From: G965198795 sp965198795
GTDB lineage: Bacteria > Pseudomonadota > Alphaproteobacteria > Rhodospirillales > Casp-alpha2
Assembly: GCA_965198795.1 (NCBI GenBank)
Contig: OZ240674.1
Location: 2,232,001-2,296,000 of the forward strand
Direction: 5' to 3'
Length of the DNA stretch: 64,000 nt
Position 1 is the stretch's first letter; each line of letters opens with the position of its first letter. The translations under genes and the position numbers were made by a program. Under the pieces are notes generated by a model, which saw only the letters and a program-made list of their open reading frames with translations, searched no databases and was not told where the DNA came from. Below, one piece after another: positions 16,147 to 24,770 of the stretch.

Positions 16147-17772
16147 TCAATTCTCCCGGTCGCGCAAGTCCTTGCGTTTGATCTTGCCTGTCGCTGTTGT
16201 CGGCAGACGTTCGACGAATTCGATGTGGCGAGGGTATTCGTGAGAGGCGAGACGGGTTTTGACATACTCCCGGATGTCCGCTTCCAGCGCCGGATCCGCT
16301 TGGCGGCCCGGCGCCAGCTGAATAAACGCCTTGACCGCTTCCGTGCGCACCGGATCGGGCACGCCGATGACGGCTGACAAGGCGACCGCGGGATGGCGAG
16401 CGAGGGTGTCCTCGATTTCGCCGGGGCCGATGCGGTAGCCGGCGGATGTGATGACATCGTCGTCTCTTCCTATGAACCAAAGGTAGCCATCCGCGTCCCT
16501 GGTCCCCAGATCGCCCATCCGCCACCAGCCGTTCACCATCTTGGCGTCGGTCGCCGCTTGATTGTTCCAATATCGTAACAGCATAACGGGATCGGGGGCC
16601 CGGCACGCCAACTCACCGGTTTCATCCGGGGGCAGGACCGCGCCGTTCTCGTCGATGACATCGACCCGGTGACCGGGAACTTGACGACCGATGGAGCCCG
16701 CTCTGGCGGGCATCAGCGTGGCGGAATTACTGACGATGATGTTGCATTCCGTCTGGCCGTAGAACTCGTTGGGCGTCAGGCCCAGGGTCTCCCGGCACCA
16801 TTCAAAGGTCTCCGCGCCCAGTGGTTCGCCCGCGCTGGCCAGTGAGCGAAGCGGCAACGAGTCCCGTTTCGCAAGCCCAGGAACCCGCATCATCAAGCGC
16901 AGCGCCGTCGGCGGCATGAACGTATTCCGAACGCCGCGCTTTTTCATCAAATCCAGCGCCGCTTCGGGATCAAATTTACGCGCCCGGCACGCCAGTACCG
17001 GCACGCCGTGGCGCCATGCCCCCATGAGCGAATTCATCAAGCCGCCTATCCAGGCCCAGTCCGCCGGCGTCCACATCAAGTCGCCGGGTTGTGGGAAGAA
17101 ATCGTGGAACATTTCAATCGCCGGCATATGGCCCAAAAGGCAGCGATGGCCGTGAAGCGCGCCCTTTGGATTGCCCGTCGTGCCTGACGTGTAAATGATC
17201 AGCGCCGGATCGTCCGGACGCGTCATAACGGGAGTGAGGCGGTCGGACGCCTTGTCCAAGAGGTCATTAAACCGAAGGCCGCCAGCCGGCGCGCGCATCA
17301 AGCCCGTGAGGATGATATGTTCCAGATCAGGCAGACGGTCCCTCACGCCGTCCAGCTTCCAAAGGTTGTCCTCGTCCGTAATCAGAACCTTCGCTCCGCT
17401 GTCTTTCAGACGAAATTCCAGCGCGTCCCCGCCGAACAGCGTGAACAGAGGAATGGAGATCATGCCCGCTTTCCAGACCGCCACGTGGGTCAAGGCGGTT
17501 TCCAGGCTTTGGGGCAGGAGAACGCCGACGCGCTCACCCTGGACGCGGCCAAGGCCTATCAGGGCGTTCGCCAGTTTGTTGGAAAGCGCGCGAATATCGC
17601 CGAAACGATATGTCGCGGGATCGCCCGAATCTCTCTCGACAATCAGCGCGGGTGAGTCGGGATTGCGCGCCGCGTGCTTGTCACAGACGTCCCAGCCCAT
17701 GTTGTATGACGCGGGAATGGACCAGCGAAATCCGTCATAGAGTTCTTGGTAGGTCTTCGCCGCTTGAAGCAT
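16147..17772 (-). CDS. Acyl-CoA synthetase (AMP-forming), medium-chain type
   Basis: Activates a carboxylic acid to its CoA thioester via an acyl-adenylate. Motifs in order: IIYTSGTTGNPKGALHG (P-loop-like A3), NEFYGQTECN (A5), GDLGTRDADGYLWFIGRDDDV (A7/A8 hinge), GYRIGPGEIE and TATGKIKRKDLR with the catalytic Lys. The overall form (RWSIPASYNMGWDVCDKHA at the N-terminus, 541 residues) resembles acetyl- or medium-chain acyl-CoA synthetases. I choose the ATG at 17772 because the N-terminus then fits the family. It is divergent from the dienoyl-CoA reductase-like gene, which suggests a shared role in acyl-CoA metabolism. The IS element abuts its stop codon. Confidence 0.88.
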   Translation of the reverse strand: MLQAAKTYQELYDGFRWSIPASYNMGWDVCDKHAARNPDSPALIVERDSGDPATYRFGDIRALSNKLANALIGLGRVQGERVGVLLPQSLETALTHVAVWKAGMISIPLFTLFGGDALEFRLKDSGAKVLITDEDNLWKLDGVRDRLPDLEHIILTGLMRAPAGGLRFNDLLDKASDRLTPVMTRPDDPALIIYTSGTTGNPKGALHGHRCLLGHMPAIEMFHDFFPQPGDLMWTPADWAWIGGLMNSLMGAWRHGVPVLACRARKFDPEAALDLMKKRGVRNTFMPPTALRLMMRVPGLAKRDSLPLRSLASAGEPLGAETFEWCRETLGLTPNEFYGQTECNIIVSNSATLMPARAGSIGRQVPGHRVDVIDENGAVLPPDETGELACRAPDPVMLLRYWNNQAATDAKMVNGWWRMGDLGTRDADGYLWFIGRDDDVITSAGYRIGPGEIEDTLARHPAVALSAVIGVPDPVRTEAVKAFIQLAPGRQADPALEADIREYVKTRLASHEYPRHIEFVERLPTTATGKIKRKDLRDREN

Positions 17773-17817
17773 GGTAAGCCGTCTGAAAATGAGAGCGCTG
17801 GAACAAGGAAGACAGAG

Positions 17818-18657
17818 ATGTATCAACCGGACCTTTTAAAAGGCAAACGGGTTCTGATCACTGGTGGCGGCACGGGCCTTGGGAAAGAGGCCGCAGCGCG
17901 GATCATGGCGTTGGGGGGTGAGCCCGTTATTGTGGGCAGACGCGCGGAGGTATTGGCGGCGGCCGCGGACGAACTGATCACGAAGACTGGCGGGCGCATC
18001 AGTTGGAAAGCGTTGGATATCCGCGACGCCGACGGCGTGGACGCCGTGGTCGGAGAGATTTGGGCGGACGCGCCCGTTGATGCGCTGATCAACAACGCGG
18101 CCGGGAATTTCCTGGCCCGGACCGAGACGCTGTCACATCGCGCCGTGGACGCGGTGGTCAACATCGTGCTTCACGGCGGCGCCTATATGACGCTGGCCTG
18201 CGGTAAGCGCTGGCTGGCGCATGAATGGCCTGGCAACGTCATCAGCATCGTCACCACTTATGCCTGGACTGGGTCCGCTTACGTGGTCCCGTCGGCCATG
18301 GCGAAGGCCGGTGTGTTGGCCATGACGCGCTCTCTCGCGGTGGAGTGGGGAGGACGGGGCATCAGGCTCAACGCCATCGCGCCGGGGCCTTTTCCGACGG
18401 AGGGTGCCTGGTCGCGGCTGGCGCCTAACGATGACCTCGCGAAAACCTTTGAGACACGCAATCCGTTGAATCGCCCCGGCACGAAAGAGGAGTTCACCAA
18501 TCTGGTCGCCTTTCTGCTGTCGGACGGCGCGGCTTACATCAATGGCGAGGTGGTGACCATTGACGGCGGGGAGTGGCTGGAAGGGGCGGGGCAGTTCAAC
18601 TTCGCGGCCAAACTGACGGACGATGAATGGGACGCCATCCGGCCGGGGAAGGGGTGA
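17818..18657 (+). CDS. SDR-family oxidoreductase, 2,4-dienoyl-CoA reductase type
   Basis: NADPH-dependent short-chain reductase, 279 residues. The Rossmann motif TGGGTGLG is at 15-22, followed by NNAAGNF. In place of the usual YxxxK, the active site reads TTYAWTGSAYVVPSAMAKAG: Tyr of YAWTG and Ser and Lys of SAMAK. This is the arrangement of mitochondrial 2,4-dienoyl-CoA reductase DECR1. The C-terminal INGEVVTIDGGEWL also fits. A role in beta-oxidation of unsaturated acyl-CoAs is likely. The ATG at 17818 is used. It is divergent from the acyl-CoA synthetase, with only about 45 bp between starts. Confidence 0.85.
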   Translation: MYQPDLLKGKRVLITGGGTGLGKEAAARIMALGGEPVIVGRRAEVLAAAADELITKTGGRISWKALDIRDADGVDAVVGEIWADAPVDALINNAAGNFLARTETLSHRAVDAVVNIVLHGGAYMTLACGKRWLAHEWPGNVISIVTTYAWTGSAYVVPSAMAKAGVLAMTRSLAVEWGGRGIRLNAIAPGPFPTEGAWSRLAPNDDLAKTFETRNPLNRPGTKEEFTNLVAFLLSDGAAYINGEVVTIDGGEWLEGAGQFNFAAKLTDDEWDAIRPGKG

Positions 18658-18670
18658 GCGGGACGAGGCC

Positions 18671-19777
18671 CTAGTGGAAGCCCTCAATGACCACGCCATC
18701 GCTTTCGACAAACTTGAAAGCGTCCACGCCTTCCAGGACGACGCCGTCAAATCCATGGCGGACGAGGCCGTAAATGTAGCTGTCGGAATTGCCGTAAAGC
18801 AGGTTATGCCAGCGCCGGTCCCAGTATTCGACGAAGAAGCGGTCCGGATCGGTCGGATAGGGGCTCGTGACCCACGAGGGCGCGCCGGGCTTCCACCCGC
18901 GTTGCCAGTAATAGCGGTAGGTGGCGGCGGCGCCTATATCCATGCGCGCGAAGACCAACCGTCTGGCGCCGAGCTTCTTGTATTTCATCGTCTCAAGCGC
19001 CCGGCGGGAGAGCGGTTTTCGGCCATGGAAGATATCGGTGACGACCAGATCGTAATTGGTGGCCTGAATGCGGAGCGCGAATTCGTCCTCGCGGCCCAAA
19101 CCGGACCCGTCTGCAATGTAGAGGAAATTCCGAACATCCTTCAGTGAAAGGACATTTTTCGGGTTCTCCATGTTTGGCCGCTCCGGAAAGCGAGGCAGGG
19201 AATTCAAGGCATCAGGGTATTTATCGGCGACGAAAGCGGCGAAATCCCTCTGGTTGGCGAGGCGCAAGGCGCGGCTGATTTTCCCGGGGGTCGTCGCGAA
19301 ATCCATGGACAAGAACCGTATGCCGTTGGATCGGACGATCTCCGCAAATCTCAGAAACTCCTCTTGAATGGCTTCTGGGGTCGCTTTGTCGATTTCTTCC
19401 CAGCCGTAGTAGACGGCGGTCCTCATCAGTCCATTGATTGAACGCATGTAGCCCCGGGCGGGGAAGGTTTTATCTGCGTAAACTTCGTCGATTTTCTCTA
19501 GCAACTCCAAACCGCCGCTTGGGACGATGGCGAATTGGGGGTTCAGCGTCCGGGCGTATTCGCCGATTCGTTGGATTAGCTGACGCATTTCCTCGCGATA
19601 GTTCACAAGCGTGCCCAGTTCGATGGGCGCGGGGGCCGGTTTTTGAACCGGAGCGCCTTGAATACGGCGTTGGCCCTGGGGTTCGCCGCCAGCCGTCTGG
19701 GCAACCGCGCAGGACGCATTGTAACCGATCAACAGCACGCAAACGGCTGCAAGGCGTTGAACTCGAAAGCGCTTCAT
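18671..19777 (-). CDS. Exported TM1410/GH114-like protein (putative polysaccharide hydrolase)
   Basis: Resembles the TM1410 / endo-alpha-1,4-polygalactosaminidase (GH114) superfamily, a TIM-barrel group. Features: a signal peptide (RLAAVCVLLIGYNASCAVAQ), VYYGWEEI, FLSMDFA, NYDLVVTDIFH, ARMDIGAAATYRYYWQRGW, FVEYWDRRWHNLLYG and HGFDGVVLEGVDAF. The acidic residues at strand ends could be catalytic. The chosen ATG at 19777 has AAGGA 5-6 bases upstream. The natural substrate is unknown; exopolysaccharide processing is one option. The assignment rests on motif pattern only. Confidence 0.65.
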   Translation of the reverse strand: MKRFRVQRLAAVCVLLIGYNASCAVAQTAGGEPQGQRRIQGAPVQKPAPAPIELGTLVNYREEMRQLIQRIGEYARTLNPQFAIVPSGGLELLEKIDEVYADKTFPARGYMRSINGLMRTAVYYGWEEIDKATPEAIQEEFLRFAEIVRSNGIRFLSMDFATTPGKISRALRLANQRDFAAFVADKYPDALNSLPRFPERPNMENPKNVLSLKDVRNFLYIADGSGLGREDEFALRIQATNYDLVVTDIFHGRKPLSRRALETMKYKKLGARRLVFARMDIGAAATYRYYWQRGWKPGAPSWVTSPYPTDPDRFFVEYWDRRWHNLLYGNSDSYIYGLVRHGFDGVVLEGVDAFKFVESDGVVIEGFH

Positions 19778-19938
19778 TTTGTCCTTATGCTTGCGTGAGG
19801 GTAACTGGGCGTTTCCCGGCGTTTTGTTCACCGCCATTTGATCACCGCGAAACGCTGGGAAGGATTAAATAGAAACAGTCAAAAAACACAACGGCTTTGC
19901 TTCTCCTTTCCCGGTCAAGCGTTTGGGGACCGTATGAT

Positions 19939-20031
19939 ATGCGCCATGCAAAGAAGTCGAAAACAGACGTCGTCGCGATTGTGGCCTTGGCCCTATTCTT
20001 CGGAGGCACCTTGGTCATAGCGCTCATGTGA
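19939..20031 (+). CDS. Possible 30-residue single-span membrane protein
   Basis: ATG at 19939 opens MRHAKKSKTD, followed by twenty hydrophobic residues (VVAIVALALFFGGTLVIALM) and a stop. A basic head plus one membrane span is typical of small bacterial inner-membrane proteins. The upstream TTGGGGACC gives only a weak ribosome-binding site. It lies in the gap between two divergent genes, just before the molybdopterin oxidoreductase. Chance cannot be excluded. Confidence 0.35.
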   Translation: MRHAKKSKTDVVAIVALALFFGGTLVIALM

Positions 20032-20103
20032 ATGTCCGGCAAGACGTCCCTTCAGATTATGTAGCGCTTGTCCGCGCGCCGTGGCGGACGGTAAAACAGA
20101 TTC

Positions 20104-22191
20104 ATGAAACCGAATTGGAAATCGACGGCTTGCCCGCATGATTGTCCCAGCACCTGCGCCCTTGAGGCCGAGATTCTGGACGCTGGGCATATCGGCAAAG
20201 TCCGGGGAAACCCCCGAAACGATTACACGGCCGGCGTCATCTGCGCCAAAGTCGCTGCTTATCGGGAACGGGTGCATAATCCGAACCGTTTGACGCATCC
20301 CTTGAGGCGCGTCGGCAAAAAGGGCGAGGGCGAGTTCGAGCCCATTTCCTGGGACGACGCGCTTGACGCCGCCGCCCATGAATTCAGGACGCGCGCTGCG
20401 AAATATGGCCCGGAAACGGTCTGGCCCTATCATTTCGCCGGCACGATGGGATTGGTGCAAAGAGACAGTATCCACCGTTTCCGTCATGCCTTCGGGTATT
20501 CGCGCGAAAACGAAACCATCTGTGTCACCACCGCCGCGACGGGCTGGCTGGCGGGCGCAGGCAGGATTCTCGGCTGCGACCCGCGCGAGATGTCTGAAAG
20601 TGACCTGATTATTGTTTGGGGCGCCAATCCCGTCTCTACTCAGGTCAACGTCATGACGCATATCGCGAAAGCGCGGAAAGAACGGGGCGCGAAGTTGGTG
20701 GTGATCGACGCTTACCGAACACCCACGGCCGACGTTGCGGATGAGTTCATCTGCGTTCGCCCGGGGACGGACGGCGCGCTCGCCTGTGGCGTCATGCATA
20801 CGCTGTTCCGGGAGGGCTTGGCGGACCGCGGCTATATGGCGGAGTTCACCGATTGCCCAGAGCGTTTGGAGCGGCATCTGTCGGCCAGGACGCCTGAATG
20901 GGCGGAAGAGATTTCCGGAGTGCCGGCGGACACAATTCGCGAACTCGCCCGCGCGTACGGAAGCACGGACCGGGCCTTCATGCGCATCGGTTACGGCTTC
21001 ACCCGCGGACGCACGGGCACGGCCAATATGCACGCGGTTAGCTGTCTGCCCGCGGTCGCCGGAAAATGGCGGCATAAGGGCGGGGGCGCGCTGCACACCA
21101 ACCGGCACCTCTATGGACTGGATCAGACCCTTGTGAAGGGCTTGGACCTTTTGGACGAAAACGTCCGTGATCTGGACATGTCGCGTATCGGCGCCGTTCT
21201 GGATCAAAACCCCGAAGACTTGATGGGCGGGCCGCCGGTGACGGCGATCCTGACGCAGAACGTCAATCCGGCGGAAGTGGCCCCGGACACGAATTTGGTG
21301 CTCAAGGGCCTGGCGCGGGACGACTTGTTCCTGTGTGTCCATGAACAGTTCATGACCGCGACGGCGAAGTACGCCGATATCGTGCTGCCAGCCACCATGT
21401 TCCTGGAGCACGACGACCTCTATCAAGGGGGCGGGCATATCTATTTGCAGGTCGCGCCGAAATTGATTGAACCGCCGGGTGAGTGCCGCTCCAACGTGGA
21501 AGTGCTGAACGCCTTGGCGCTGCGGCTGGGTTCCGGCTATCCGGCGTTCAGGATGACCGCCATGGAACTCATCGATAACGTCCTGCAAGCCAGCGGCAAG
21601 GGCGCGGTGGAGGAAATTCTAGCCAGAGGCGACGGCTGGATCGATTGCTCGACGACGTTTAAGGAAGCCCACTTCCTGAATGGTTTCGGCCATCCGGACG
21701 GCAAGTTCCGCTTTGCGCCCGATTGGGCGGCCATGGGCAAATGGCACGACGATATGCCCGGCTTGCCGGATCACATGGAAGGAGTGGACGTCGCGACGCC
21801 CGAGAAGCCTTATCGCCTCGTGGCGGCGCCGGCGCGCCGGTTCCTTAACACGTCCTTCACGGCAAGCCCGTCGTCGATCAAAAAGGAAAACCGTCCAACC
21901 GCCCTGATTCACCCGGACACCTGCGAGATTTTGGGCCTGGAGACGGATGACCGCGTGCGGCTGGGTAACGAACTGGGCGCCATCGTCGTTCACGTCGCCG
22001 AGTTCGATGGCCTTGATCCGGGAACGGTGATCGTCGAGGGCATCTGGCCCAACCATGCCTTTGAGGAAGGGGTCGGCGTCAACGCATTGATCAGCGCGGA
22101 ACCGGGACGGCCCGCGGGCGGCGCCGTGTTCCACGACACCGCCGTCTGGATGCGGGCGGCGGACGCGCCCGCCCGGCAAGCCGCGGATTAG
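20104..22191 (+). CDS. Molybdopterin-dependent oxidoreductase (DMSO-reductase superfamily)
   Basis: Large catalytic subunit with one [4Fe-4S] cluster and bis-MGD cofactor. The cluster motif is Cys10-x3-Cys14-x3-Cys18 (CPHDCPSTC) with a fourth Cys in GVICAKV near residue 48. Molybdopterin-binding segments include DLIIVWGANPVSTQ, LVVIDAYRTPTADVAD and FICVRPGTDGALA. At 695 residues with a C-terminal dinucleotide-binding domain (RFLNTSF, DDRVRLGNELG) it is formate-dehydrogenase or polysulfide-reductase-like. No Tat signal and no neighbouring electron-transfer subunit are seen, so a soluble cytoplasmic enzyme is likely. The substrate is not identifiable. Confidence 0.85.
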   Translation: MKPNWKSTACPHDCPSTCALEAEILDAGHIGKVRGNPRNDYTAGVICAKVAAYRERVHNPNRLTHPLRRVGKKGEGEFEPISWDDALDAAAHEFRTRAAKYGPETVWPYHFAGTMGLVQRDSIHRFRHAFGYSRENETICVTTAATGWLAGAGRILGCDPREMSESDLIIVWGANPVSTQVNVMTHIAKARKERGAKLVVIDAYRTPTADVADEFICVRPGTDGALACGVMHTLFREGLADRGYMAEFTDCPERLERHLSARTPEWAEEISGVPADTIRELARAYGSTDRAFMRIGYGFTRGRTGTANMHAVSCLPAVAGKWRHKGGGALHTNRHLYGLDQTLVKGLDLLDENVRDLDMSRIGAVLDQNPEDLMGGPPVTAILTQNVNPAEVAPDTNLVLKGLARDDLFLCVHEQFMTATAKYADIVLPATMFLEHDDLYQGGGHIYLQVAPKLIEPPGECRSNVEVLNALALRLGSGYPAFRMTAMELIDNVLQASGKGAVEEILARGDGWIDCSTTFKEAHFLNGFGHPDGKFRFAPDWAAMGKWHDDMPGLPDHMEGVDVATPEKPYRLVAAPARRFLNTSFTASPSSIKKENRPTALIHPDTCEILGLETDDRVRLGNELGAIVVHVAEFDGLDPGTVIVEGIWPNHAFEEGVGVNALISAEPGRPAGGAVFHDTAVWMRAADAPARQAAD

Positions 22192-22207
22192 CCCAGGGAG
22201 GCCAGCG

Positions 22208-23083
22208 TTGAACGATACCATAGGCCATGTCCTGGTGGTCGGGAACGAGAAGGGCGGCAGCGGCAAATCGACCACGGCCATGCATCTGGCCATTGGCCTT
22301 CTGAAAAGCGGCTATCGGGTTGCGGTTATCGACGCGGACGTCCGTCAAGGCTCTCTCAAGCGCTTCGTCTCCAACCGCGCCGATTATTTGAAATCCAGCG
22401 GCCATCACCTTGTTGCGCCCGAGTTGCTGAACCCGGCGGCCGGGCACTTGAACGCGGAAATGGCGGACGATGTTCAAGTAGAGCGCTTGGAGGCGCTGGT
22501 GAACGGCGGCCGCCAAAGCCACGACGTCGTGCTGATCGACACCCCGGGAGCGGCCAGTGTGCTATCCGAACATGCTCACGGTCATGCGGACACGCTGGTG
22601 ACGCCCCTGAACGACAGCTTCGTCGATTTGGACGTGCTGGCGCGCGTAAACCCGAAGACCATGTCGATCCTGGCGCCCAGCCGTTATGCGGAGATGGTCT
22701 GGAAGCAAAAGCTGGAACATGCGCGAACCACGGGCCGTGGCGTCGATTGGGTTGTTTTGCGGAATCGCCTGTCCACGCTCGACAGTCACAACCGCCGGGA
22801 AATGGAGCGGTTGTTGACCGATTTGGCGAAACGTATCGGTTTCCGTTTCTTGCCGGGTTTTGGCGAGCGGGTGATTTTCCGGGAACTGTTCCTGGCCGGT
22901 CTCACCATCATGGATGTGAGGGAAGCGGGAGGCCGGGGGTTGAACATGTCGCGCGTCGCCGCCCGCCAGGAGGTCCGGCGCCTGATCGCGGCATTGAAGT
23001 TGCCGGCGGCGCCGGCGCTGACCATGAGCGGCAAGGCGAGACGCGAGTCCGTCCCCGGCTCTGTTCCCTCTGGCGTGGACTAG
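22208..23083 (+). CDS. mipZ: MipZ-type division-site ATPase
   Basis: ParA/MinD-family ATPase that positions FtsZ by forming a gradient from the chromosome poles in alphaproteobacteria. Deviant Walker A is NEKGGSGKSTT (Lys15 signature lysine, Lys20); Walker A' is VIDADVRQGSLKRF; Walker B is VVLIDTPGA. MipZ-specific features are the long insert after Walker A' and the C-terminal segment LTIMDVREAGG followed by LNMSRVAARQEVRRLI. The TTG start is supported by CAGGGAGG seven bases upstream. It is followed by a vWA gene and a J-domain gene on the same strand. Confidence 0.92.
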   Translation: MNDTIGHVLVVGNEKGGSGKSTTAMHLAIGLLKSGYRVAVIDADVRQGSLKRFVSNRADYLKSSGHHLVAPELLNPAAGHLNAEMADDVQVERLEALVNGGRQSHDVVLIDTPGAASVLSEHAHGHADTLVTPLNDSFVDLDVLARVNPKTMSILAPSRYAEMVWKQKLEHARTTGRGVDWVVLRNRLSTLDSHNRREMERLLTDLAKRIGFRFLPGFGERVIFRELFLAGLTIMDVREAGGRGLNMSRVAARQEVRRLIAALKLPAAPALTMSGKARRESVPGSVPSGVD

Positions 23084-23128
23084 TCCGCCCGCCTATCTCT
23101 TTGACGAGACAAACCGGACCGGATCGTC

Positions 23129-23842
23129 ATGGCAGGCGGCAAAAATCTCCCGAGTAAGAAGGATGCGGCGAACGACATTGACGCTTTCCTCAAGAAGGTC
23201 GCCGAGACCCCGGCGCGCGCCGGGGGCGGGACGCGCGGCCGCTTGATGTTCGCCATGGATGCGACCGCCAGCCGAGAACCCACGTGGGACAGGGCCGCGC
23301 ACCTGCAAGGCGAGATGTTCGAAGCCACCCGCGATTTGGGCGGGCTGGAGGTCCAACTGGCGTTCTTTCGCGGCTTCGGCGAGTTCAAAGTCAGCAAATG
23401 GACGGCCAACACGGACGAGTTGTTGCGTTTGATGACGTCCGTGCGCTGTCTGGCGGGACAAACCCGGTTGAGTAAAGTGCTGGGCCACGCGGTGAACACG
23501 GCCAAGGAACGGCGCGTGAACGCGGTCGTCTATGTGGGCGACGCGTTTGAGGAGGACATCGATGACGCCGGGTGCCGGGCGGGCGAGCTCGGGTTGCTGG
23601 GCGTACCCGTTTTCATGTTTCAAGAAGGCGTGGATCCCATCGTGGACTTTGCGTTCCGCCAGATTGCCAGGCTGTCCGGCGGGGCCTATTGCCGGTTGGA
23701 CGGTTCGAGCGCTGAAACCCTGAAGCGCCTATTGGGGGCTGTCGCCGTCTTTGCGGCTGGCGGCCGGCGGGCGCTTGAAAACCACGCCAAGGCTCAAGGC
23801 GGCGACGTTTTGCGGATCGTCCATCAGATTGGCGGGAAATAG
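23129..23842 (+). CDS. von Willebrand factor A-like domain protein
   Basis: 237 residues. The N-terminal region is lysine-rich and flexible. A MIDAS-like DxTxS motif occurs in LMFAMDATASREPTWD; later acidic positions are in VYVGDAFEEDIDDA. A Rossmann-like alternation of strands and helices follows (LEVQLAFFRGFGEF, VNAVVYVGDAFE, VPVFMFQEGV). No signal peptide or membrane span, so it is cytoplasmic. It lies between mipZ (45 bp upstream) and a J-domain membrane protein (9 bp downstream), and all three are probably co-transcribed. Its function is unknown; a scaffold or metal-dependent protein-binding role is the family norm. Confidence 0.75.
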   Translation: MAGGKNLPSKKDAANDIDAFLKKVAETPARAGGGTRGRLMFAMDATASREPTWDRAAHLQGEMFEATRDLGGLEVQLAFFRGFGEFKVSKWTANTDELLRLMTSVRCLAGQTRLSKVLGHAVNTAKERRVNAVVYVGDAFEEDIDDAGCRAGELGLLGVPVFMFQEGVDPIVDFAFRQIARLSGGAYCRLDGSSAETLKRLLGAVAVFAAGGRRALENHAKAQGGDVLRIVHQIGGK

Positions 23843-23851
23843 GCGGCCGGC

Positions 23852-24592
23852 ATGACGTACTTCCTCCTCGGCCTCGGCGTGCTGGGAGGCGTCCTGCTGC
23901 TAATGAAATGGTACTCGCGGGCGACCATTCAGGACATCAAGTCTTTCTGGAAATGGGCGCTTTTGATCGTTGGCGCCGGGATCGTGGTTTTGGCCTTGGC
24001 CAGCGGCCGGTTTAGCTGGCTGATTTTTGGTTTGCCCGCCATTGTCGCGTCCATCATTCGTTTTCGCGCGATGGCGAATACGATCAAGACCGCGTCCCGC
24101 ATGGCCGGGCTCGGCGGCGTGGCCGGCGGCCCGGAAAACGGGGGCCGGTCGTCCGGCGCGGAAACCCAAGATCTCCGCATGTCGCTTGATCACGAAAGCG
24201 GGGATATGGATGGCGAAATCCTCCGGGGACCCCTGGCTGGCCGGAGATTGTCCCAATTGGCGCTGGATGACTTGATGACTCTGTTGTCCGGCCTGGAACG
24301 CGATGGCGAGCCCGCGTCCATTCAGTTGCTGGAGGCCTACCTTGATCGAAATCACCCCGATTGGCGGGAAAGAGCCGGTTCGAGGCAAGATGGAGCGTCT
24401 TCCGCAGCCTCGGACGGTCTTATGACGCGGGAGAAGGCGCTGTCGATCCTGGGTCTTGAGGACGGGGCGACGGAAGCGGACGTCAAAGCCGCCTATCAGC
24501 GGATAATTTCGAATCTCCACCCCGACCATGGGGGCTCAACCTATTTGGCGGCGCAGGTAAACGCCGCCAGAGACATGCTGCTAAAGCGTTGA
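23852..24592 (+). CDS. Membrane-anchored J-domain protein
   Basis: 246 residues. One or two N-terminal membrane spans (FLLGLGVLGGVLLLMKW and FWKWALLIVGAGIVVLALAS, with a third hydrophobic patch WLIFGLPAIVASII) precede a cytoplasmic linker and a C-terminal J-domain of the Tim14/DjlA-like short type (ALSILGLEDGATEADVKAAY, then NLHPDHGGS with the HPD motif). J-domains stimulate Hsp70 (DnaK) ATPase activity, so it should recruit DnaK to the inner membrane. It ends the mipZ-vWA cluster and is followed by a strong terminator. Confidence 0.85.
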   Translation: MTYFLLGLGVLGGVLLLMKWYSRATIQDIKSFWKWALLIVGAGIVVLALASGRFSWLIFGLPAIVASIIRFRAMANTIKTASRMAGLGGVAGGPENGGRSSGAETQDLRMSLDHESGDMDGEILRGPLAGRRLSQLALDDLMTLLSGLERDGEPASIQLLEAYLDRNHPDWRERAGSRQDGASSAASDGLMTREKALSILGLEDGATEADVKAAYQRIISNLHPDHGGSTYLAAQVNAARDMLLKR

Positions 24593-24644
24593 TTCGCGTG
24601 ACGCCCCGTTTTTTCTCGTTCCCGCGCGGCGCCGGCTGGGGAAG

Positions 24645-24666
24645 CCCGTAAGCTTTACGGGTTTTT
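24645..24666 (+). terminator. Rho-independent terminator after the J-domain gene
   Basis: Stem CCCGTAA (24645-24651) with TTACGGG (24655-24661), loop GCT, then TTTTT. It separates the mipZ cluster from galU. Confidence 0.85.
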
Positions 24667-24770
24667 GCGGAGAACCTGTCCGGTTGCATCCGAAGCGGCG
24701 GCGTGGCAAAACTCGGCCCCATCATGAAGCCCGGTTCTCCGGCGCGTAATCCCTGCTTTTGAGCGATTTC

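Noticed and set aside
19993..21588. 531-codon minus-strand frame opposite the molybdopterin oxidoreductase
   Set aside because: Shadow of the real gene on the plus strand; no recognisable protein.
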